Assembly (NCBI RefSeq): GCF_001038625.1 | Contig: NZ_CP011803.1 | Location: 2,356,001 to 2,420,000, forward strand | Length of the DNA: 64,000 bases | DNA from: Clostridium carboxidivorans P7 | GTDB lineage: Bacteria; Bacillota; Clostridia; Clostridiales; Clostridiaceae | Reading direction: 5' to 3' | The notes under the pieces: generated by a model | What the model was told of the DNA's origin: nothing | Seen by the model: the letters and a program-made list of their open reading frames with translations, nothing else | Databases searched by the model: none | Part shown: piece by piece, positions 25,321 through 34,270 of the stretch | Numbering within the stretch: position 1 is the first letter of the stretch | Layout of the letters: each line of letters starts with the position of its first letter | Position numbers and translations under genes: made by a program

Positions 25321-26808
25321 TTAGCTTATTTTTAAATACTGCCATGTTACACCATTATCTTTTGATTGGTACAAAGCTTTACAGCCTCCATTATAATCTC
25401 CATCAGATCCTTGTCCAACCAAAACATTAAGACTTCCATCTTTCTCATAAGGCATTCCAGGTAAATCAAAGGGATTATACGTTTTGCCATCATTTAATGT
25501 TACTTTCGTTTCTGGGAAATTTACCTTTTTATAAGATCCACCTCCATCCTCTGTGCGATATAATTGTCCCTTACTTCCACCGCTATAAGATAAACATAAA
25601 AATCCAAGCTTATTATTCAAAAATGTTATTCCTGCTGCAGATCCAAGGGAGCCTGAAAACGGATCTTCATTTATTGTCTTCCATGTTTGCCCACCATCGG
25701 TAGTACCAGCTAATGAATAAGATCTACTTCCCGCTGCAGCTGCCGTTACTTCTAAACGATATCCAACTTGCTTTGATAAATAAAATTGATCTGCAGCATT
25801 ATTTGATTGATTAGAACTCTTTTTATTGTCTTTTGAAGGTTCTGATGTTTTAGCATTATTTAAACTATCTGTTAAGTTGTATCTAACAGGAGTATATTTG
25901 CTCTCCTTACCTGGTACAAATACAGAAACAGTATATCCTACTATTTCAGAATGGGCGTTAACAGCTGAATTTGTATTTCCCTTTGAATCAATATAAATAA
26001 TACCATTTGTGTTATATCCAAAGCTTCGTTTACCAGAATAAAGAATACCATACTGTTCTTCATTCCAGTTCATCACTGTTTTCTTAAGTGGAATTACTTT
26101 CATTGTCTTAATTAATGGTTCTAAAAGTTTATCATCATTATAATTTGCATTTACATAACCTTTTAAATATACAGTTATATTCCCTGACTTTTTGCTGTTA
26201 TAGCTAATTAAATAGCTTTCTAACTTACCTTTATCATTTTTTCCATAAAGATATGTATCAAAGGCTGTAATTTTTCCATTAGAATCAAAATTAAGACTAA
26301 AGTTATTTGCAACATATAATTTTTCAGGCATATGAACTTTTTTATTAATATCTGTAAATATCCCTTCTATACCACTTTCATATATATTATTAAGTTCAAA
26401 CTTTACAGTTTTTTTATTTTTTAAATCACTTAAGTACCATGATAGCTTTCCATTATAATTTATTGCACTATGATATATTTTCACTCCATAAAAACATGTT
26501 ATAAGAACTATAATTATTGCAACTACACAGCTCCATACAGTTTTATACCTTGAATATGATTCATATCTATCTACACTCTGCTCAGGTACAACTTCTGGCT
26601 TTTTCACAATTCTAATTATGAGAATTGTAAACCAAACCAAAAAGAATGCCATGCATCCCAATAATACAGTTATATTATTCTTGATTCTTCCAAACTTACA
26701 TAAAGTATATAACTCATAAAATGAAATCCAATATACCAGTATGAATATTGAGCAGGTTACCATTGATAAAATTAATCCTCTTTTTGTAATTTGCTTGTAC
26801 TTTCCCAT
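25321..26808 (-). CDS. Membrane protein with C-terminal BNR/Ycf48-like repeats
   Basis: The 495-residue protein has three hydrophobic segments within residues 11-122 (ITKRGLILSMVTCSIFILVY, a second near 45-65, a third near 90-110) and a large extracytoplasmic part. The end contains BNR-type beta-propeller blades: GTTDGGQTWKTIN, LYRTEDGGGSYKKV and LYQSKDNGVTWQYLKIS, each with the S/T-x-D-G-G-x-T-W pattern. Such repeats occur in sialidases and Ycf48, but no catalytic residues are evident. The middle is low-similarity and Lys/Ser-rich. Function unknown; ligand binding at the cell surface is the safest inference. Confidence 0.65.
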   Translation of the reverse strand: MGKYKQITKRGLILSMVTCSIFILVYWISFYELYTLCKFGRIKNNITVLLGCMAFFLVWFTILIIRIVKKPEVVPEQSVDRYESYSRYKTVWSCVVAIIIVLITCFYGVKIYHSAINYNGKLSWYLSDLKNKKTVKFELNNIYESGIEGIFTDINKKVHMPEKLYVANNFSLNFDSNGKITAFDTYLYGKNDKGKLESYLISYNSKKSGNITVYLKGYVNANYNDDKLLEPLIKTMKVIPLKKTVMNWNEEQYGILYSGKRSFGYNTNGIIYIDSKGNTNSAVNAHSEIVGYTVSVFVPGKESKYTPVRYNLTDSLNNAKTSEPSKDNKKSSNQSNNAADQFYLSKQVGYRLEVTAAAAGSRSYSLAGTTDGGQTWKTINEDPFSGSLGSAAGITFLNNKLGFLCLSYSGGSKGQLYRTEDGGGSYKKVNFPETKVTLNDGKTYNPFDLPGMPYEKDGSLNVLVGQGSDGDYNGGCKALYQSKDNGVTWQYLKIS

Positions 26809-27104
26809 TTTCCTCTACTCTCCATCTTGTTTTTATAGGGTTCATAATTTCTATATATTATACCGCAAATTTTCAGCTATTAGCATTATAAACTAAGATA
26901 ATTAATAAAATAGTCAAATATACAAAAATGGGCCAAAATTAAACCTCAAAAAATTACAAAACTAATTTCCCATGTATTATCCTCTAGTAATTCCATAGTC
27001 TATAAATTTCTTATCGATCAAAAGCCTTTTCACTACTTATAATTTAGAAATAATTTTTTATCCTGCATTGTAAATAACTTCTCTATTAATTTTATTTCTC
27101 TTAA

Positions 27105-27569
27105 TCATTTTCTTACTCTAACTATTTGGCCTTTATTTATCTGATGTAATACTTTTGTTGAAATTTTTGTTAATGAATAAGGTGATCCTCCACCAGTATA
27201 AATGAGCTCATTTTCCATAACTTTTGGGTCAATTAGAAATATCGCTTCATAGCCAAATGACGGTACCCCACCGCATATGTATCCAGTTTTATCCAGCACT
27301 TCTTCAGGAGTTGCAATTTGGGGAATTTCTATATTTAATGCTTTTGCTACCCTTGATGTACTTACCCTATCTTTCCCTCTAACAATAGCAACAATAAGAT
27401 TGCCATCGTTATCTATTAAACATATGCTTTTTACAATATCATTTGGGGATACATGAGCAGCAGATGCAGCCTCTTCTACAGTGTGACAGGTATTCTCATA
27501 AGTATACTGTTCTGCATCTATGCTGTTTTCTATCATATACCCCCTCAATTTTTCCTCAAACTCTTTCAA
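27105..27569 (-). CDS. YbaK/EbsC-type aminoacyl-tRNA deacylase
   Basis: I choose TTG 27569 (eight bases after GGAG) over GTG 27578. The 154-residue protein shows the YbaK fold: VSPNDIVKSICLIDNDGNLI with the conserved Lys, ATPEEVLDKTGYICGGVPSF with the Gly-Gly-x-Pro substrate loop, and YTGGGSPYSLTKIS near the end. YbaK-type proteins remove wrongly attached amino acids, e.g. Cys from tRNA(Pro). It is a second editing protein in the window besides the one at 12115. It appears monocistronic. Confidence 0.87.
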   Translation of the reverse strand: MKEFEEKLRGYMIENSIDAEQYTYENTCHTVEEAASAAHVSPNDIVKSICLIDNDGNLIVAIVRGKDRVSTSRVAKALNIEIPQIATPEEVLDKTGYICGGVPSFGYEAIFLIDPKVMENELIYTGGGSPYSLTKISTKVLHQINKGQIVRVRK

Positions 27570-27899
27570 TTTTATCACTCCATTTCAATTTTAAATATAT
27601 TTAAGATAGACACTTAAATTATACTCAGACATATGTTGAGTGTCTGGTTTGGATATCCATATTACAATCCCAATTTAGATTTCAACTAAATTGTACCACA
27701 TTTTCAAAGATTCTCACAATTGTATAAAACAGTAGAAATTAAAAGCAAACAAAAAAGCACTCCATCCCAACAAGAATAGTTGTGCTTTTTATAATAATTT
27801 ATACGAAATAAATTAAATCCAATAGCCCTAAAACAAAATGATACAATTAACGTACATTAAGCGGTGTTTTAGAGTTATAGCAAAATAAATTGTTAAGAA
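27570..27899. other. Intergenic region upstream of the YbaK gene
   Basis: Non-coding. It contains a small hairpin CAGACA/TGTCTG (27626-27646) in the YbaK leader and the terminator of the methyltransferase (27752-27790). Nothing else is recognised. Confidence 0.5.
27752..27790 (-). terminator. Terminator of the methyltransferase gene
   Basis: AAAAAGCAC pairs with GTGCTTTTT, and an inner CAAC/GTTG stem closes the loop. A T-run follows on the minus strand. Confidence 0.85.
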
Positions 27900-27945
27900 T
27901 TTGTTTACGTCCCCCTGGGATATTTATGATCACAGCGAATTTGCT
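27900..27945. repeat. 46-nt dispersed repeat, copy 2
   Basis: TTTGTTTACGTCCCCCTGGG then ATATTTATGATCACAGCGAATTTGCT. It touches the stop codon of the methyltransferase gene. TAGCAAA about 60 bp away is complementary to its TTTGCTA end. Confidence 0.8.
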
Positions 27946-28786
27946 ACTTCTTTTGGGCAATAATAGCAATCCATTCACTATCTTCTTTTAAAATTTCACC
28001 AGTAAGATTACCCAATATATTAATAATCTTAAATCCACTATTTTGAATTATCTCACTAATCGTTTTAACAGTATAATCATGAAACCAATTTCTATATACT
28101 TGAACTCCATTATTGTCTGCAACTATATATTGATCAAGCCAAATGTCGTTGTCATATTGGAACCCATTTTCTAAAACTAGATGTATCTTATCTCTCCAAA
28201 ATCCACTGTTCCCAACATACCAGTTTTTCTTCAGTCCACATTTTTTTCTTAATGTAGGTGTAGAAACATCAAATATAAACAAACCATTAGGCTTTAAAGA
28301 ATTCTTAACTATATTAAAAAATTTACTTCTTTCACTATCTGAAAAAGTATTTATCTCTCCATATATCTGCATAACAGTATCAAATTCTTCTGAGTAATTA
28401 AGCTCAAAAAAGTTATTGCACTTATACTTTATATTAAGTCCCTGTTTTTCTGCACTATTTTTAGCATAATTTATTGAATTTATTGAAAAATCTATGCCTG
28501 TTACTTTATATCCTCTCTGACATAACTTTTCATCATATAACCCTGGGCCACATCCTAAATCTAATATTGAACTGTTTTCTTTGAGAACATTCCTGGTAAG
28601 GAAATCTATCGTTTTGTTAATGATGACAGCTCTTCGTGATGCTCCATCAAAATTTGGATCAATATGTGCTTTAAGCATCTGATTGGCAATATATTCTTCA
28701 GTCCATATATTTCCGCATTTCTTATTAAATAAAGATGGTTTCTTACTAAATTCTTTTATTTGATTAATTATATTTTCATCAATCAT
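27944..28786 (-). CDS. Class I SAM-dependent methyltransferase
   Basis: The 280-residue protein has the SAM-binding motif I SSILDLGCGPGLYDEKLC near residue 100, followed by motif II YKVTGIDFS with the acidic residue that binds the ribose, and a motif IV-like EEFDTVMQIYGEINTFSD. The N-terminal NKKCGNIWTEEYIANQMLKA is a helical cap seen in uncharacterised Firmicute methyltransferases acting on small molecules. The ATG follows AAGGAG. No neighbour points to a substrate. Confidence 0.85.
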   Translation of the reverse strand: MIDENIINQIKEFSKKPSLFNKKCGNIWTEEYIANQMLKAHIDPNFDGASRRAVIINKTIDFLTRNVLKENSSILDLGCGPGLYDEKLCQRGYKVTGIDFSINSINYAKNSAEKQGLNIKYKCNNFFELNYSEEFDTVMQIYGEINTFSDSERSKFFNIVKNSLKPNGLFIFDVSTPTLRKKCGLKKNWYVGNSGFWRDKIHLVLENGFQYDNDIWLDQYIVADNNGVQVYRNWFHDYTVKTISEIIQNSGFKIINILGNLTGEILKEDSEWIAIIAQKK

Positions 28787-29126
28787 AACTGAATTACTCC
28801 TTAAATTTTATTTGATTTCATATGTTAAAGCATAACTTACAACCTTTGAAATTTCCAAGATCATAGTCATTTACTATAATGTATCAATGCCTCATAAGGA
28901 TTTTTATATTTAATTATTATGAATATTGTACCATATTATCCATATATTTTTGGTTGTAACTTAATTAGTATACCTTATATTTGATATAACCAAACCATAA
29001 TTGGCATTGCAATATTTACTCTTAATGTAACAAACTTCTTTTATCTAATTTTGTAAGCATGCATTTTTACATTTGAGGAATAATATTATCAGTTATTTAG
29101 AAGGTACAGTATAGGAGGATAATATT
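28787..29126. other. Divergent promoter region, methyltransferase/permease
   Basis: About 340 bp, AT-rich, without coding potential or conserved RNA structure that I can recognise. It must contain promoters in both directions. Confidence 0.5.
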
Positions 29127-30563
29127 ATGGTAAAAAAGAATCAAGGATTGTCTTCAGGACATCTTACAATGATGGCATTAGGTTCTGTTATAGGAGGTTC
29201 ATTTTTTCTGGGTACAGCTGTAGCTATTAATGCTGCTGGACCCTCTGTTATAATATCTTACATATTGGGAGGAATATTGGTTTATTTTATACTATATGCT
29301 CTATCAGAAATGACTGTGGCAAATCCTCATTCTGGTTCATTTCGTGCCTTTGCAGCACATTACTTTGGTCCAGGAACTGGATTTGTTGTTGGTTGGGTAT
29401 ATTGGCTTGGAATGATTCTGTCAATGTCCAGTGAAGCTACTGCTGTTTCAATCTTGATACGTAATTGGTTTCCTAAAATGTCTATTGCCTTAATGGGAAG
29501 TTTGATAATAATAATTATTACTTTACTCAATTTACTAGGAGCAAGAATGATAAGCAAATTGGCAGGTAGTCTTTCTGCTGTGAAGTTGGTAGCTATAGTC
29601 TTCTTCATTGTTATATCAGCTTTACTCATTATAGGAGCATTCCCTGGAATATCATCAGTTGGGATTGGCGAACTTGCAAGAGAATCATTTATGCCAGGAG
29701 GGATAAAGGGAATTGCAGGAAGTATGCTTATAGTTATGTTTGCCTATGCAGGTTTTGAAATAATTGGATTAGCCGCTTCTGAAACCTCTAACCCTGAAGA
29801 AACAATTCCTAAAGCAATTAGAAATACTGTCTTCGGTCTTGTAGGATTATATATACTTTCCGCTATTGCACTGCTTCCTTTAGTTCCAACATCTGCACTA
29901 AATGAAAATATAAGTCCTATGGTAGAAGCTCTTAATAGATGGGGAATGGGATGGGCTAGTACTGTTATGAACTTGGTACTTATGACAGCCATACTGTCTG
30001 CCTCTCTAGCATCCATGTTTGGAATTGGAAGAATGATGCGGTCAATTGCAGATGAAGGTCATGCACCAACATGGTTGAAGGACAAAAAAGATATACCTTA
30101 CCGTGGAATGTTGTTTTCTGGATTTGTTATGCTATTAACATTATGGTTTGGATTTCTATTTCCAAGAGTGTATTTATTCCTAATAAGTGCCAGTGGATTT
30201 GCACTACTATCTACCTATGTAGTAATTCTAGCTAGCCATATAAGATTTCGTAAAATGTGTGGATGTCCCCCAAATGGGAAATGCCAAATGCCTGGATTTC
30301 CTTATGGCTCCTGGTTTACTTTAATAGGTATGGTTGTTGTTATATTCAGCATGCCCTTTATCCCTGGCCAAGAAGCAGGACTTATAGCTGGAATTGTAAT
30401 GGTGGCATTTTTTTCATTAATTTATATAGTAATAAAATTTTTCAGCAAAGCTGAAGTAAAGGACACCACTGATAGAAGTATTGATATTAGAAAGCATCAT
30501 GGTAGATTTACAACAGAATTCTCCAAGGAATTAGCAAGAAAAAATAAAAAGAAAGATAAATAA
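29127..30563 (+). CDS. Amino-acid permease (APC superfamily)
   Basis: The 478-residue protein has about twelve membrane segments and the APC-family opening GLSSGHLTMMALGSVIGGSF with the unwound Gly-rich first helix, then FAYAGFEIIGLAASETSNPE, the signature of helix 6 and the following loop. This family imports amino acids in symport with protons. The long charged C-terminal tail (SKELARKNKKKDK) is cytoplasmic. A G-rich loop with CGCPPNGKC is unusual and might bind metal or form a disulfide. GGAGG precedes the ATG. Substrate unknown. Confidence 0.87.
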   Translation: MVKKNQGLSSGHLTMMALGSVIGGSFFLGTAVAINAAGPSVIISYILGGILVYFILYALSEMTVANPHSGSFRAFAAHYFGPGTGFVVGWVYWLGMILSMSSEATAVSILIRNWFPKMSIALMGSLIIIIITLLNLLGARMISKLAGSLSAVKLVAIVFFIVISALLIIGAFPGISSVGIGELARESFMPGGIKGIAGSMLIVMFAYAGFEIIGLAASETSNPEETIPKAIRNTVFGLVGLYILSAIALLPLVPTSALNENISPMVEALNRWGMGWASTVMNLVLMTAILSASLASMFGIGRMMRSIADEGHAPTWLKDKKDIPYRGMLFSGFVMLLTLWFGFLFPRVYLFLISASGFALLSTYVVILASHIRFRKMCGCPPNGKCQMPGFPYGSWFTLIGMVVVIFSMPFIPGQEAGLIAGIVMVAFFSLIYIVIKFFSKAEVKDTTDRSIDIRKHHGRFTTEFSKELARKNKKKDK

Positions 30564-30570
30564 ATATAAG

Positions 30571-30604
30571 AAGGAGAATCCCTATCAGCTGAGACTTCTC
30601 CCTC
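30571..30604 (+). terminator. Terminator of the amino-acid permease gene
   Basis: AAGGAGAA pairs with TTCTCC plus flanking bases; the plus strand continues CTCTTTATTATTT. Confidence 0.75.
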
Positions 30605-30676
30605 TTTATTATTTACGAAATATATATTTTTACATAATTACGGTACAATATTCAAGTATAATTTAATGACTGCAGG

Positions 30677-32341
30677 TTAAAAATATATATCTGAAAACTC
30701 TAAATTTATCATTTCAATATTTTTGCTTTTCTTGCAGGCATTAGACTCTTCTATTTTTGTATTATCAGTTTTGGCTTGTACATTTGGAAGTTCTATTATA
30801 AATTCACTACCTTCACCTAGCTCACTTACAACAGATATTTGTCCATTGTGCATTTCAACAAGTGACTTTACAAGGGATAATCCTATACCGCTGCCTTCAG
30901 TTCTTCTTGAAATAGATTTATCCACTTGAACAAATTTATCAAAAATAAGTTTTTGCATACTCTTATCTATTCCAATACCTGTATCTTTAATAGAAATTAT
31001 TACTTTATCAGTAGAATCGTAAATATTTACATATATAGTTCCATTTTTAGGAGTAAACTTAACTGCATTTGAAAGTAAATTAAGCATTATTCTTTCAATT
31101 TTATCAGGATCACAGGCAATAATTTTTTCTTCTACTTCAGTATCAAAAATTAGCCTTATATTTTTATTTTCAACATATTCAACAACAGAAAGTGTAATAT
31201 CTTCAGTGATTTTTACAATGTCATTATTAGATAAAGTAATTTCAAAATATCCAGCATCCATTTTTGTTATATCAATTAAGTTATTAATCAATCTAAGTAA
31301 TCTATAGGAATTTTGTTTTATAGTGTGTAAATATTTATCAGTTTTAAATTGGTTATCATTATCAAGGCCAATGCGTTTAAAAATAATATCTAGCATTTGC
31401 TCAGCACAAAAAATTACATTTAAGGGTGTCCTTAGTTCATGAGAAATATTTGCAAAAAATTCTGTACGTAGTTTTTCATATTCCACAGCTTTATTTAATA
31501 GACGTTTCTTTTCCTCATATTTTATATTTGATTGTATAGCTTCAAGTTCTGCCTTATGACGAATATGTGTTTCTGCTAAAAGATTTGCATTAGCTTGTAC
31601 TAAATCTGCTGTTCTTTCTTCAATAAGCTCTTCTAAGTGATTTTTATAAATTTCAAGTTCCTCTGCTTTATTTAAGATTTCACTTTTTTGAATAAAACTT
31701 TTTGCAAAGTTATAATAATTTATTATAGATAATAATATGGCAAATATCATTACCAAAAATGCATTATAAGTTTGAGGATGCAATTTGGAATTGGGGACAT
31801 TTAAAAGGTATAATCCAATAATTAACAAAGCAAAATTAGTAAAAGAAATCAATATATTTTTATAGGGTTCTAATATTGAAATGATGGACAATATAAGCAT
31901 GGTTGCAATGAAGGCTGTAATATCTCCTTTATATAGTTGAGCATTTACTGAAGTAAGTGTATTTAAAAATTGAATAGTAAATATAAAAATTACAAGAAAA
32001 AATTTATAAAGCTTTATCTTTCTAATTTGTTCTTTCAGACTTACCGAATTAATTATAATTAAATATAGAAGACATATAATTACTATAAGTATATTTATTA
32101 AAGTAAGATTTCTATAGGCTAAAGAAAGGTTATGGGAATGATGATGTTTGGGTCGATATAATAATATAAGCTGAAATAAAGTTAAGAATGTAAAAACAAC
32201 ACATATAATTGTTGCTCTTGTATTATTAGAAATTAGAACCTTTTCTGCAAGCTTTTTTTCATAATTTTTAGGAATACTATAATTTGACTTCTTCTTGCAT
32301 AATGATACAAGCTTCAATACTTTAAAATTATCAATTTCCAT
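30677..32341 (-). CDS. Orphan membrane sensor histidine kinase
   Basis: The start is ATG 32341, nine bases after AAGGTGG. The 554-residue product has roughly eight hydrophobic segments between residues 35 and 215, a coiled coil (YKNHLEELIEERTADLVQAN), a HisKA domain with the phospho-acceptor in FFANISHELRTPLNVIF, and an HATPase domain with LLSNAVKFTPKNG, DTGIGI and EGSGIGLSLVKSLVE. No response regulator or receiver domain is adjacent. In clostridia many such orphan kinases phosphorylate Spo0A, so a sporulation role is a reasonable inference, not shown here. Confidence 0.9.
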   Translation of the reverse strand: MEIDNFKVLKLVSLCKKKSNYSIPKNYEKKLAEKVLISNNTRATIICVVFTFLTLFQLILLYRPKHHHSHNLSLAYRNLTLINILIVIICLLYLIIINSVSLKEQIRKIKLYKFFLVIFIFTIQFLNTLTSVNAQLYKGDITAFIATMLILSIISILEPYKNILISFTNFALLIIGLYLLNVPNSKLHPQTYNAFLVMIFAILLSIINYYNFAKSFIQKSEILNKAEELEIYKNHLEELIEERTADLVQANANLLAETHIRHKAELEAIQSNIKYEEKKRLLNKAVEYEKLRTEFFANISHELRTPLNVIFCAEQMLDIIFKRIGLDNDNQFKTDKYLHTIKQNSYRLLRLINNLIDITKMDAGYFEITLSNNDIVKITEDITLSVVEYVENKNIRLIFDTEVEEKIIACDPDKIERIMLNLLSNAVKFTPKNGTIYVNIYDSTDKVIISIKDTGIGIDKSMQKLIFDKFVQVDKSISRRTEGSGIGLSLVKSLVEMHNGQISVVSELGEGSEFIIELPNVQAKTDNTKIEESNACKKSKNIEMINLEFSDIYF

Positions 32342-32438
32342 TTCCAAATTCCACCTTATTCCATATTAAATATATTTATACAATAATTATACATGTTAAT
32401 TTGCGATATTACCATATGTTATAAAAATAATAATATAT

Positions 32439-32468
32439 TTTACAGAGAATATGTTAGAATTCTATACA
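32439..32468 (+). promoter_or_regulatory. Possible promoter of the small membrane ORF unit
   Basis: TTTACA (32439-32444) and TATACA (32463-32468) are spaced by 18 bp on the plus strand, about 125 bp upstream of the sequestered ribosome binding site. Confidence 0.35.
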
Positions 32469-32488
32469 AAAACTATAAGAGTCAATGG

Positions 32489-32568
32489 AAAATTCGCTGC
32501 ACTTGTTTGGAAGACTATTAACAATTTTTTACGTCCTCCAGGGATATTTATGAACGCAGCGAATTTCT
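32489..32568. repeat. 46-nt dispersed repeat, copy 3, with terminal inverted repeat
   Basis: The core 32524-32568 (TTTTTTACGTCCTCCAGGG then ATATTTATGAACGCAGCGAATTTCT) matches the other two copies. Here AAATTCGCTGC at 32490-32500 is the exact inverse of GCAGCGAATTT at 32557-32567, giving an 80-bp element with 11-bp inverted ends. Confidence 0.75.
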
Positions 32569-32591
32569 AAATGAGGTTTTTCCACTTTATT

Positions 32592-32632
32592 CCCCTAGGA
32601 CTATTGGTGAATATTTCATCATAGTTAGGGGG
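32592..32632 (+). promoter_or_regulatory. Hairpin that hides the ribosome binding site of the 31-residue ORF
   Basis: CCCCTA (32592-32597) pairs with TAGGGG (32626-32631), ACTAT (32600-32604) with ATAGT (32621-32625), and TGA with TCA near the loop. The right arm contains the ribosome binding site AGGGGG (32627-32632), so the folded RNA would block translation. Confidence 0.5.
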
Positions 32633-32637
32633 TGGTA

Positions 32638-32733
32638 TTGGATATACTAGATACACTTATAAAATGTGTTTCAATAGTTTATATTATTAGATTGGTTTTA
32701 CAACATGTTATAAAAATAAACATATTTTTATAA
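32638..32733 (+). CDS. Candidate 31-residue hydrophobic peptide
   Basis: TTG 32638 follows AGGGGG by five bases. The frame codes for an acidic start (MDILDTLIKC), a hydrophobic helix (VSIVYIIRLVLQHV) and a short basic end. Size, charge pattern and the sequestering hairpin resemble type I toxin peptides or small membrane regulators. An antisense RNA would be expected for a toxin; I cannot identify one. The start codon is weak, so this may be chance. Confidence 0.35.
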   Translation: MDILDTLIKCVSIVYIIRLVLQHVIKINIFL

Positions 32734-32852
32734 TTCACCTAGATTATGATAAGATTTAGAATACTTAAATTCTTATTAAAACTAGTCATATGAACAGTTT
32801 CAGATAAAATCTATGTTACTTATGATATTCTTCTCTGTAACAGGTATACCGC

Positions 32853-33356
32853 TTACTTTTTTCTATTATTAAACCATTGAATTGTTGCATTTTTGACTTC
32901 CTTAGGAAGTTTTTTATTATATACCTCATCATATAGCCATGCCAATGTCTTATTACTTAAATATTTTCTCATTTCATCTTCTGCTTCTAACATTACAACT
33001 TTTATTAAACAAGGACATTTGGTATGTGTATCAGGTAAATTATCTTTGTCTAACAATATATTATTTTGTCTAATTTCTGCACATTGAAAAAACGGTTCAC
33101 TTCCTTCTACTGCTTCAACAATATTCCAAAAAGTTATATCTTCTGCATTACGAGCTAGTGCATAACCACCTTTTACACCTGGTATAGATTTTATAATTCC
33201 TGACTTACTTAATTTTGCATATACTTTTGATAAATAAGTCTCCGATATACCTTGAAATGTGGCTAAATCCCTTATTCCCACAGATTTACCTTCTTCTGAG
33301 TTTACCATATATAGCAAGCAATGAATTGCATACTCTACTCCTACTGAAAATTTCAT
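32853..33356 (-). CDS. Rrf2-family regulator with three cysteines
   Basis: The 167-residue protein has the Rrf2 winged helix (MKFSVGVEYAIHCLLYM, GISETYLSKVYAKLSKSGII, GVKGGYALARN). The cluster-binding part holds Cys91, Cys114 and Cys116, the usual number of Cys for an Fe-S ligand set in IscR/NsrR/RsrR-type proteins, although the spacing C-x22-C-x-C differs. It faces the flavoprotein/ferredoxin pair across about 200 bp and probably controls it. Redox or nitric oxide sensing is the family theme. Confidence 0.88.
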   Translation of the reverse strand: MKFSVGVEYAIHCLLYMVNSEEGKSVGIRDLATFQGISETYLSKVYAKLSKSGIIKSIPGVKGGYALARNAEDITFWNIVEAVEGSEPFFQCAEIRQNNILLDKDNLPDTHTKCPCLIKVVMLEAEDEMRKYLSNKTLAWLYDEVYNKKLPKEVKNATIQWFNNRKK

Positions 33357-33563
33357 TTTCGCACTCCTTTGATATATTATCGTTCTTTTATTAATAATAT
33401 CCTATTATTAATTCTCATTCAAGATAATCGTACAGAATTAAATATATACTCTTTTACAAACTATTTTTATTGACAAAAGAAGAAAAAAATCATATTATAA
33501 TTACAGACAGTATTTATCCACGATATTAATTATCCATAATTTACGAGAAAGAAGGAATATAGA

Positions 33564-33935
33564 ATGTTTACAGAAAAATTTTTTGATGTATTAAATCATG
33601 AAGGAGTAGTTTCTATTGTAACTTGTTCAAATAATGAAGCTCACGTAGTTAATACATGGAACAGTTATTTAATTATTGTAGAAGGAAATAAAATCTTAAT
33701 TCCTGCAGCTGCTATGATTAAAACAGAAGAAAATGTTAATGCTAATCCTAAAGTTAAATTAACTCTTGGTAGTAAGGAGGTAATGGGCTACCAATATCCC
33801 GGAACTGGATTTTTGCTTGAAGGAACTGCTAAATTTCTAAAAGATGGAGATAACTTCAAGATGATGAAAGAAAAGTGCCCATTTCTTACAAGAACATTAG
33901 AAGTCACAGTTACTTCATGCAAACAAACACTATAA
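33564..33935 (+). CDS. Pyridoxamine-5'-phosphate-oxidase-like FMN protein
   Basis: The 123-residue protein has the split-barrel flavin fold: FFDVLNHEGVVSIVTCSNNE as the opening strand, HVVNTWNSYLIIVEGNKILI, and KVKLTLGSKEVMGYQYPGTG. Such small proteins bind FMN or F420-like cofactors and often reduce quinones or act under redox stress. It is first in a two-gene operon with a ferredoxin starting 24 bp after its stop, and is divergent from an Rrf2 regulator. A redox job fed by the ferredoxin is inferred. Confidence 0.82.
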   Translation: MFTEKFFDVLNHEGVVSIVTCSNNEAHVVNTWNSYLIIVEGNKILIPAAAMIKTEENVNANPKVKLTLGSKEVMGYQYPGTGFLLEGTAKFLKDGDNFKMMKEKCPFLTRTLEVTVTSCKQTL

Positions 33936-33959
33936 TTTTCTACATGTAAGGAGAGACTT

Positions 33960-34136
33960 ATGCCTAGAAGAATTAATAAATCAGATTGTGTAGGTTGCGG
34001 AACTTGTGAGCGGGTATGCATTGTTGGGTCTATCGCAGAGGAGAAAGATAGAAAAAGAATAATCACTGAATCTGCTTGTGTTGACTGTGGAGCTTGCCAA
34101 TTGGCTTGTCCTAGAAAATGTATTTCTGAAAAATAA
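33960..34136 (+). CDS. 2[4Fe-4S] ferredoxin
   Basis: This 58-residue protein starts at ATG 33960 behind AAGGAGAG. It carries two cluster motifs, CVGCGTCERVC and CVDCGACQLACPRKC, the classical bacterial arrangement. It is the likely electron partner of the FMN protein encoded just upstream, and both probably respond to the divergent Rrf2 regulator. Confidence 0.93.
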   Translation: MPRRINKSDCVGCGTCERVCIVGSIAEEKDRKRIITESACVDCGACQLACPRKCISEK

Positions 34137-34164
34137 CTAATTTCTATAGATCTCATAGGTGATG

Positions 34165-34199
34165 TAAATTAGATCTAAATTTTATTTAGATCTAATTTA
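34165..34199. terminator. AT-rich bidirectional hairpin after the ferredoxin
   Basis: TAAATTAGATCTAAA (34165-34179) and TTTAGATCTAATTTA (34185-34199) are perfect inverses around TTTTA. It separates convergent transcripts of ferredoxin and hydrolase. Confidence 0.7.
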
Positions 34200-34270
34200 A
34201 GATTATTTTATATTTTATTTTTTGCCTTTGGAAAGTAACCATTCTTCATTTATATCTAACATTTTGTCTA

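Noticed and set aside
33788-34156. 122-codon minus-strand frame across the FMN protein and ferredoxin
   Set aside because: Two well-supported plus-strand genes occupy the region; the antisense protein is Ser/Gln-rich noise.
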